In this document: positions 57,871 through 64,000 of the stretch, piece after piece
Position numbering within the stretch: the stretch's first letter is position 1
Layout of the letters: every line of letters starts with the position of its first letter
DNA from: Linyphia triangularis
Lineage: Eukaryota > Arthropoda > Arachnida > Araneae > Linyphiidae
Assembly (NCBI GenBank): GCA_963978545.1
Contig: OZ021725.1
Location: forward strand, 6,949,676-7,013,675
Reading direction: 5' to 3'
Length of the DNA stretch: 64,000 nt
Notes under the pieces: generated by a model
The model's input: the letters and a program-made list of their open reading frames with translations, nothing else
Database searches by the model: none
Told to the model about the DNA's origin: nothing
Program-made: the position numbers and the translations under genes

Positions 57871-58264
57871 GCTTTTTGTAAAAGTATGTTGCTTTTCAAA
57901 CTGTTTTTGTAAAAGTATGTTGCTTTTCAAACTGTTTTTGTAAAAGTATGTTGCTTTTCAAACTGTTTTTGTAAAAGTATGTTGCTTTTCAAACTGTTTT
58001 TGTAAAAGTATGTTGCTTTTCAAACTGTTTTTGTAAAAGTATGTTGCTTTTCAAACTGTTTTTGTAAAAGTATGTTGCTTTTCAAACTGTTTTTGTAAAA
58101 GTATGTTGCTTTTCAAACTGTTTTTGTAAAAGTATGTTGCTTTTCAAACTGTTTTTGTAAAAGTATGTTGCTTTTCAAACTGTTTTTGTAAAAGTATGTT
58201 GCTTTTCAAACTGTTTTTGTAAAAGTATGTTGCTTTTCAAACTGTTTTTGTAAAAGTATGTTGC
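57871..58264. repeat. 31-bp tandem array, 12 full units plus one partial
   Basis: Unit tgtttttgtaaaagtatgt + tgcttttcaaac, almost without substitutions apart from the first unit. High homogeneity points to recent expansion. Confidence 0.95.
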
Positions 58265-58449
58265 ACTAAAAGCGATTCTGTTGCATTCTTTTTCAAAGTC
58301 ATTTCTGTTTTGTATACTACTATATTAAGCATTCTATTTTCCCGTCAGATTTTATTAGGTCAATTTAATTAATGATTTTCAATATTTGAACTAACGAATT
58401 TGTCCTAGTTTTGAGGTAATTTTCTCGTTATTGTTCATGACTATTGAAA

Positions 58450-59480
58450 CCTACTCTAAAACTGGAGTGGAGCTCTGAAATTTTCAACATAAGAAGTTTA
58501 GGCCTTCTAATTTTATGTATGTCAAACAGAATGTTAAAATTTTAATTAGTTCTTTTTTAATTAATATATGTTAATTATTTTTTTTTTTACAAAATGACTT
58601 CAAATAGAGATACGGATCTGAAATTTTCAACATAAGTAGTTTTTGCCTTCTAATTGGACTTTTGGACAATAAAAAGTTAACATTTTAATTAATTATTTTT
58701 TAATTAATTTTCTTAATTAATTTAAAAAAGATTTACAAAAAGACTTCTAATAAGGTTTCAGCTATAAAATTTTCAGCATAAGTAATTTCGGCCTTCTTAT
58801 TGAACTCTTGAAACACAAAATTTTAAATTTTTTGTTAGTTTTTTTATTAATTAATTTTTTAATTAATTAATAAATATTTTACAAAACTGTTTCTAATAGG
58901 GCTACAGCTCTGAAATTTTCAATATAAGTAGTTTTGGACTTATAATTGGATTTTTGAAAAACAGAAATTTAATTTTTTTTTATTAATTTTTTTATTAATT
59001 AATATATATATTTAACAAAACGATATCTAATATGGCTACAGCTTTTGTTGGACTTTTGAAAAGCAGAATTTAAAATTTTTATTTAGTTCCTTTTTAATTA
59101 ATTTTTTTAATTAATTAATTAATATTTTACGGAACGATTTCTAATAGAGCTATAGCACTGAAATTTTCAACTTAAGTAGTTTTGGCCTTCCAATTGGACT
59201 TTTGAAAAACTGAATTTTAAATTTTTATTTAGTTCTTCTTTAATTAATTTTTTAATTAATTAACAAATACTTTACAAAACGATTTCTACTTGAGCTATAG
59301 TTCTGAAATTTTCAACACAAGATGTTTTGGCATTCTATTTGGACTTGACAAAAAGAATGTTAAAATTTTAATTTGTTTTTTGATTAATTTTTTTAAATAA
59401 TATTTTCACAAAAAGCGATTTCTATTACGCCTAGAGCTCTGAAAGTTTCAACATAGGTAGTTTTGGCTTTCTAATTTTGC
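58450..59480. repeat. ~140-bp tandem array
   Basis: Seven to eight diverged units, each with gctctgaaattttcaacata, agtagttttggccttctaat, and an attaattttttaattaatta stretch. It precedes a Helitron 3' end. Confidence 0.85.
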
Positions 59481-59625
59481 TTTCCACAAACACGTGTTAA
59501 AATAATCTTAAAGGTGTGTTGTATTATTGTTTAGCGGGGATTTTTTTTTTTTAACTTTTTTTTTGTATGTGTGTGTCTCGACTGGGGAAAAGCTTCTATT
59601 ATTATGGCTTTACGTAGCAATTAGA

Positions 59626-59815
59626 TTTTAGTGAGTGAAGCGAACTTATTCTTACGCAACAATGAACCTTTCAGCGAGAGAAGTGAGCCTATTCTTGCAT
59701 AGTAATGAACCTTTCAACGAGTGAAGTAAGCCTGTACTTATGTGTCAATGAACTTTTCAGCAAACAAAGCGAGCTCGATTTTGCGTAGCGATGAACCTTC
59801 CAGCGAGCGAAGCGC
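59626..59815. repeat. short tandem units 'aatgaacctttcagcgagcgaagc'
   Basis: About four imperfect ~55-bp units with alternating gcgag/gaagc motifs, common close to Helitron 3' ends. Confidence 0.6.
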
Positions 59816-59873
59816 CAAAAACTAGGACCTATACACCAATGACGGATTTCCACAACGCGAGGCCTTACAGCTA

Positions 59874-60077
59874 CACTGTTAAAAAAAAATTGTCCACCTT
59901 GCACCAAAAATTGGTTCCCATTTAGCTGCCACCAACATTTGGTGCTTAGTTTCGCGATTTAATGGTGCTTATGGTCCGAGGTTGCACAATTAAATCGTGA
60001 AACTAAGCACCAAATGTTGGTGGCAGCTAAATGGGAACCAATTTTTGGTGCAAGGTGGAACAAAATTTTTAACAGTG
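59874..60077. mobile_element. TA-flanked hairpin MITE, 204 bp
   Basis: CACTGTTAAAAA at the left and TTTTTAACAGTG at the right, with TA on each side. Pairing extends ~90 bp (ttggttcccatttagctgcc, accaacatttggtgcttagt) to a ~30-base loop. Confidence 0.88.
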
Positions 60078-60099
60078 TAGCTAAAACATTGCATATGTT

Positions 60100-60128
60100 A
60101 AAATTTCGAAGCACGGGTATTTAGCTAG
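60100..60128 (+). mobile_element. Helitron 3' terminus
   Basis: TTTCGAAGCACGGGTATTTAGCTAG followed by T, matching the 3' end of 11257-12887. The 5' end of this element was not located; the tandem arrays at 57871-59815 are probably its body. Confidence 0.7.
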
Positions 60129-60413
60129 TATATATATATATGCATAATGATAATATAAGTACCGAATATTACATCGCAAATTAATCATATTCTTGACTTG
60201 TTGTAAATGCTGTGTACCAGGTTGTAATTTTAATTTTTATAAGATACCAAATGCATGATGTTTTGAATTCGCAAACCCTAAAAGTATTACATATGTTGAA
60301 AAATGCTGGTTATGATAATTTAGGTATTATTTCTGGCAATTTAGCATTAAATAGAAAAGTGTTTGAGGAAATGTGTAATGGTAGTATTCCTTTTTTTTTT
60401 TTTACATTCAAGA

Positions 60414-60984
60414 TCTATATATATACATAAACGAATGTATGTCTGTTTGTCCTTTATGCTTCACATACTTTTCCAAACCAAGGAGACGGGTTTTTCTCAT
60501 GCTTCACTTTAACCAATGTCAATTCGTTAAGGGTAATTGGCCAATGTAAGACTTGCACGTCGCTGGACTCACAAGAAATAATGTGGCTTGAGTCAGGGGA
60601 GAGCGGCCCCTGTTAGGGAGGGGGGGGGGGGTGAAAAGCGCGGGTAACGGGGATGAGAGAGAGAAGAGGCTTGGACGGTGGCTGCTGGACGCTAAGATGG
60701 TCTGACGGAATCAAAATGACTGACTGGACCTGAGAAAGGATCGGAGATATAGATTCTGACGTGGACCACTGACTAGCCCGATGACATACGCCCCTGACAG
60801 GGGGTATCCTTTGCCCCGGCAGCAAACTGTGAGTCTTTACATTTTCCTTACCTGCTCTCGGCAAGATATTTGGATTTTATTAGGATATCAACCGGCATTG
60901 TGCTTTTTTTTTTTGAGGAATATAGTTAACACTTTGATTGCATACTTAACTAGCTTGTTTATTTTATAATGAATTACTTTATAT
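60414..60984 (+). mobile_element. possible Helitron-type 5' end and unclassified sequence
   Basis: TCTATATATATACATAAACG after A, then gtatgtctgtttgtcc, resembles a Helitron 5' end. No matching 3' end follows. Confidence 0.3.
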
Positions 60985-61674
60985 TGTTACGAATTTTTGT
61001 ATATATGTAAATAGTAAAATTTATGTACTTTTCGCATAAGGCAATGCAATAGTTCGTCGTTAGTTTGTTTCCCCGCAATGTGTGTCTCAATGCTTGATAA
61101 CGGGTTTTACTTGAAGCGAGTTTTACAAGGAGCAGGGCATTTAACATTATGGTAATGGAAATCTCGCCAATTTGGCGAGAAATTGCCAAATGTCGCCAAA
61201 CTTGGCGACCATTTGGTGACATTTTCGGTCCCCATGTACATGTATAGGACTTTTCGACTACGATCTGGAAAGTTCTCCAAATGTCTATCTCTGGAAGTTT
61301 CAAGAAGGTTCGCCGCCTCCCTTATTTAATACCGGCCCAGTGAGCAGGGAGTTAGTTAGTTGACTGATTTTGAGTCACTGAGTTAGTTGTTAGCTGAGTC
61401 CATTAGTTGACTGGAATTACTGAGTCTCAGTGAACATTCCGAGTAGTTCTAAAGCGAACCGTATTGCATTGTCTTTTGCGGTGATTTAGCAGTTGTGTTG
61501 TCAAGTTTTTAACTGCTGTTTTGTGCTCTATTGTTGTGAAACGAGCTGTATTGTGTCTAGTAGAACGAGAAGTTCTGGAGCTGTAAGAGAATCTGTGAAG
61601 AATTATATTGGAATAAATTTCTGCAAGTTTTGATCTGCGTTGGCTTCAAATCTTTCGAACCCATCCACACAACA
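60985..61674. mobile_element. probable solo LTR of a Gypsy-like retrotransposon
   Basis: Starts TGTTACGAATTTTTG and ends CACACAACA. Contains a TATTTAA promoter-like box at 61325 with cccagtgagcagggagttag downstream and an AATAAA at ~61613. No primer-binding site or coding sequence follows, so a solo LTR. The flanking bases do not form a clear TSD. Confidence 0.5.
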
Positions 61675-62040
61675 GTATGAATAAATGGATGCGTTATCTA
61701 TCAAGCACATTTCTGTGGTTATTTGTGGTTTGAATGCACTTTCACTGTACGACACTATACGATCTGACAGGTCCATGGGCTTTACGGCAACCAATTTCTA
61801 AAAAATTAAAAAGAATTTAATCTACTTCGAAATACTCTTAAAAAGTTTTGTAAAAATGTCATTGAATTTTAAAAATATAAGTTTTTTTAAGTACGCCCTA
61901 AATTATATAAACCATGTTTTGCTTTAAATCTAGATAAGAAAGTTTCTTAAACATCAATAGATATTTTTATTTGTAGAGAAATGTTCAGATTCTTAGTAAA
62001 GAAATATCCGATTTGATGCAATTGAAGTAAAAGGCAATTT
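61675..62040. other. nothing recognised
   Basis: AT-rich. Confidence 0.35.
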
Positions 62041-62044
62041 AAAT

Positions 62045-62165
62045 CTTTTTTTTTTTTTAAATCATTTTTTTTTTTTAAATCATTTTTTTTTTAAATCATT
62101 TTTTTTTTTTTTTTTTTTTTTTAAATCATTTTTTTTTTTTTTAAATCATTTTTTTTTTTTTTTTG
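62045..62165. repeat. poly-T / AAATCA microsatellite
   Basis: Six T-runs of 8-22 bases separated by aaatcat. Confidence 0.9.
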
Positions 62166-63050
62166 TATTTTAATTTCGAAGGAAAATTCTACTGAAATTA
62201 TTTCAGTGTAAACACCTATCAGTTTTGAAACAACAAGCTTTGAATGAATTAATATTGAACAAATGAATTTTTTTCAATTTATTCCCCAAATGTATAACAA
62301 TTTTAAATTACTATACCTTTTAATTACTATACCTTAATTTAGAATAGATTACGTAGTTAGGCATTGTAAATATTCCAACTTTGATGCTTCTTTACCCATC
62401 TTCGTATGCAATCTTACCTAAGTAGGGTATGGTGATGGGTTTCAGCTGTGACGTCACGATCTGGTTGTTACGCGCCTCATGCAATTACACTCCACTCGTG
62501 AAACTGAGCATCTAGCAAGACACTTGATTTTTTTGCTCACGACCTCGGTGCAGAGTCTATTAATATTGAAATAAAGAACTAAACCCTTTCACAAAAATAA
62601 TTTCAGTACTGCGGTAATAAATCAGTTGTCGACGTTTTCAGAATTACCGATATTAATACTTTACTCTTCAGTTTGCAGCAGTAATTCAAATACGAGACTA
62701 TAAACATAGACTCCATGCGCCATTTCGAACTCTCGAAATAATAATTCGATACTCAATCGAAATTTGTTGTGAATGGATTTGAAAGAGATCGGATTTCTGC
62801 ATTGTCTCTATTCTCATTACGCTGTTTATCCGAGGTCTCATTGAAACAGGGATATTCATTTATGCAAGTGGTAAAACCGTGAACTCCATGTTTTGAATGA
62901 GACGTGCTTATGACACTGAAAAGATCCGACAAGACACCTTCTTTTGAAAACGGAAGTGCCTTTAACGAGGATAACGACAAATTAAGGTACCTATATTTTA
63001 GAGTATAAAGCATAATTGTTATACTTAATTTTATATCTGTTAAATGGTAA
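62166..63050. other. nothing recognised
   Basis: Near 62510-62545, tagcaagacacttgatttttt matches in inverse 57617-57660, a short shared repeat. No gene. Confidence 0.4.
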
Positions 63051-63059
63051 AAGTATTGT

Positions 63060-63973
63060 TAGTGGTAGAAGTGGGAAGAAAAAAGCGGGGTTACGCCCAG
63101 AGGTTGGTGAAATTGCACCCCCTCACAAAGGTAAATTTTATAATTTCTTAATTTATGATAAAAATATTTACTATACTAAACTTCAACTTAACTAGACATC
63201 ACTTAGACGGTAGATCGTGACAGTGCTCATAGGTATTTAATCCATTTTGGCAGAGTGAAGACATAATTCTCGCCAAACCTTACAGCCTTTTGTTCTCTAC
63301 AGGGTTGTGGTTTGGCGAACATTATGCTTTCACGCCGCCAAAATGGATTAAATACCTATGAGCACTGTCACGATCTACCGTCTAAGTGATGTCTAGTTAA
63401 GTTGAAGTTTAGTATAGTAAGAAAATAATTTATTCTTCCTAACATTAACATTGAACAAGGGTCCAGAATTTATTGTTATTTTAATGAATATTCTGCGACT
63501 TAGTTACTTTTTACTTGACACTAAGAGATCAAGTGAAGTAATAATTCAACATTATGTTTATTTAGATTTAAATAAGGCTTCTAAATTTGCATACTTTCAT
63601 GATATTAAATTAATAGAGTATTACTAAAATATTAAAAAAAAAACAAAAAAAAAAAAAACGCTTGTCTTTATATGAAACAAGAATAAAAATTTTAGTATAA
63701 TACATTTTTACAATACGTAGTATGATAATTTTACCTTAAAGAGTTTTTCTTTTATTTTCACATTTGCAAACTTTAAATCATTTTCTCTCAGTGTCACTAT
63801 ATTTAAAGGTTAATTTAATTTTTCTTTAGTAGTTTTTAGACGAAATGAATGATTTTTAAAAATGGGGAGGGGGTAGGGATTTTAGTGGTTTTTAGAAGTG
63901 GGGGGACGAATGGGTATATTCTTGAAAAGTGGGGGGACGTGTCACCCCGCGTCTACCCACACTTCTAGCACTG
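63060..63973. mobile_element. hAT-type element, exact 8-bp TSD, hosting a hairpin MITE
   Basis: Ends TAGTGGTAGAAGTG and CACTTCTAGCACTG are inverse with one or two changes. AGTATTGT flanks exactly (63052-63059, 63974-63981). Non-coding. Confidence 0.85.
63168..63420. mobile_element. hairpin MITE with 84-bp perfect arms
   Basis: 63168-63251 is the exact reverse complement of 63337-63420. A further 28 bp on each side pair with six mismatches, leaving a 29-base loop. Nested in the hAT-type element. Confidence 0.95.
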
Positions 63974-64000
63974 AGTATTGTAATTATTCCACAGGCGCAA

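Noticed and set aside
56299..60128. A single 3.8-kb Helitron from the TCTATATAAATAAA end to the GCACGGG...CTAG end
   Set aside because: The empty site in repeat copy A shows that the Helitron starting at 56299 ends at 56920; the end at 60128 belongs to another element.
60190..60400. THAP-like CCVPGC motif and a 72-codon open frame
   Set aside because: Only a few residues fit, stops follow at once in the THAP-like frame, and the longer frame shows no recognisable domain.

Overview
The window looks like AT-rich nuclear DNA of an invertebrate animal. Evidence: two spliced protein genes with kilobase introns and GT/AG boundaries, tRNA-derived SINEs, and dense layers of DNA transposons (Tc1/mariner, pogo, hAT, P-type, Helitron, TTAA-type) in different states of decay. 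The transposon mix suits an arthropod, perhaps an arachnid, but that assignment is inference. I see no prokaryotic genes, operons, CRISPR arrays, or rRNA or free-standing tRNA genes.

Two host genes converge. On the plus strand, four exons (2357-2443, 5784-5881, 10759-10893, 17897-18116) encode the last ~179 residues of a CDC34/UBE2R-type ubiquitin-conjugating enzyme; the N-terminal ~57-60 residues must lie upstream of the window. On the minus strand, five short coding exons (46245-46114, 41300-41084, 37541-37430, 30445-30389, 28471-28354) join in frame to a complete ~211-residue protein resembling the ribosome-biogenesis factor SLX9 (FAM207A). Its 5' UTR appears to be spliced. The two stop codons are about 10 kb apart.

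Nearly everything else is mobile DNA. Introns of the ubiquitin gene (0-18 kb) hold short-TIR and foldback elements, two Helitrons nested on the minus strand, a palindromic 48-bp minisatellite, a pogo/Tigger remnant, SINEs, and members of a transposon family with 6-bp target duplications. Between the genes (18-28 kb) lie an adjacent pair of insertions at 18.7-19.7 kb, a TTAA-flanked element at 26.1 kb, and several kilobases with little recognisable. The SLX9 introns (28-46 kb) hold an 8-bp-TSD MITE, a Tc1 element carrying an inserted MITE, a large foldback element interrupted by a P-type element with a THAP fragment, two more TTAA-flanked elements of ~0.7 kb, a 5'-truncated non-LTR retrotransposon with a 13-bp TSD, and two copies of an unclassified repeat that carries a short hydrophobic leader-like reading frame.

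Upstream of SLX9 (46-64 kb) there is no convincing host gene. This part holds a frame-broken hAT transposon with perfect 8-bp TSDs, more hAT-type elements, a SINE with a 12-bp TSD, a foldback element, a Helitron inserted in a third copy of the leader-bearing repeat, 31-bp and ~140-bp tandem arrays, a likely solo LTR, and an hAT-type element containing a hairpin with 84-bp perfect arms. Many insertion boundaries are proven internally by exact target duplications or by an empty paralogous site in the same window.
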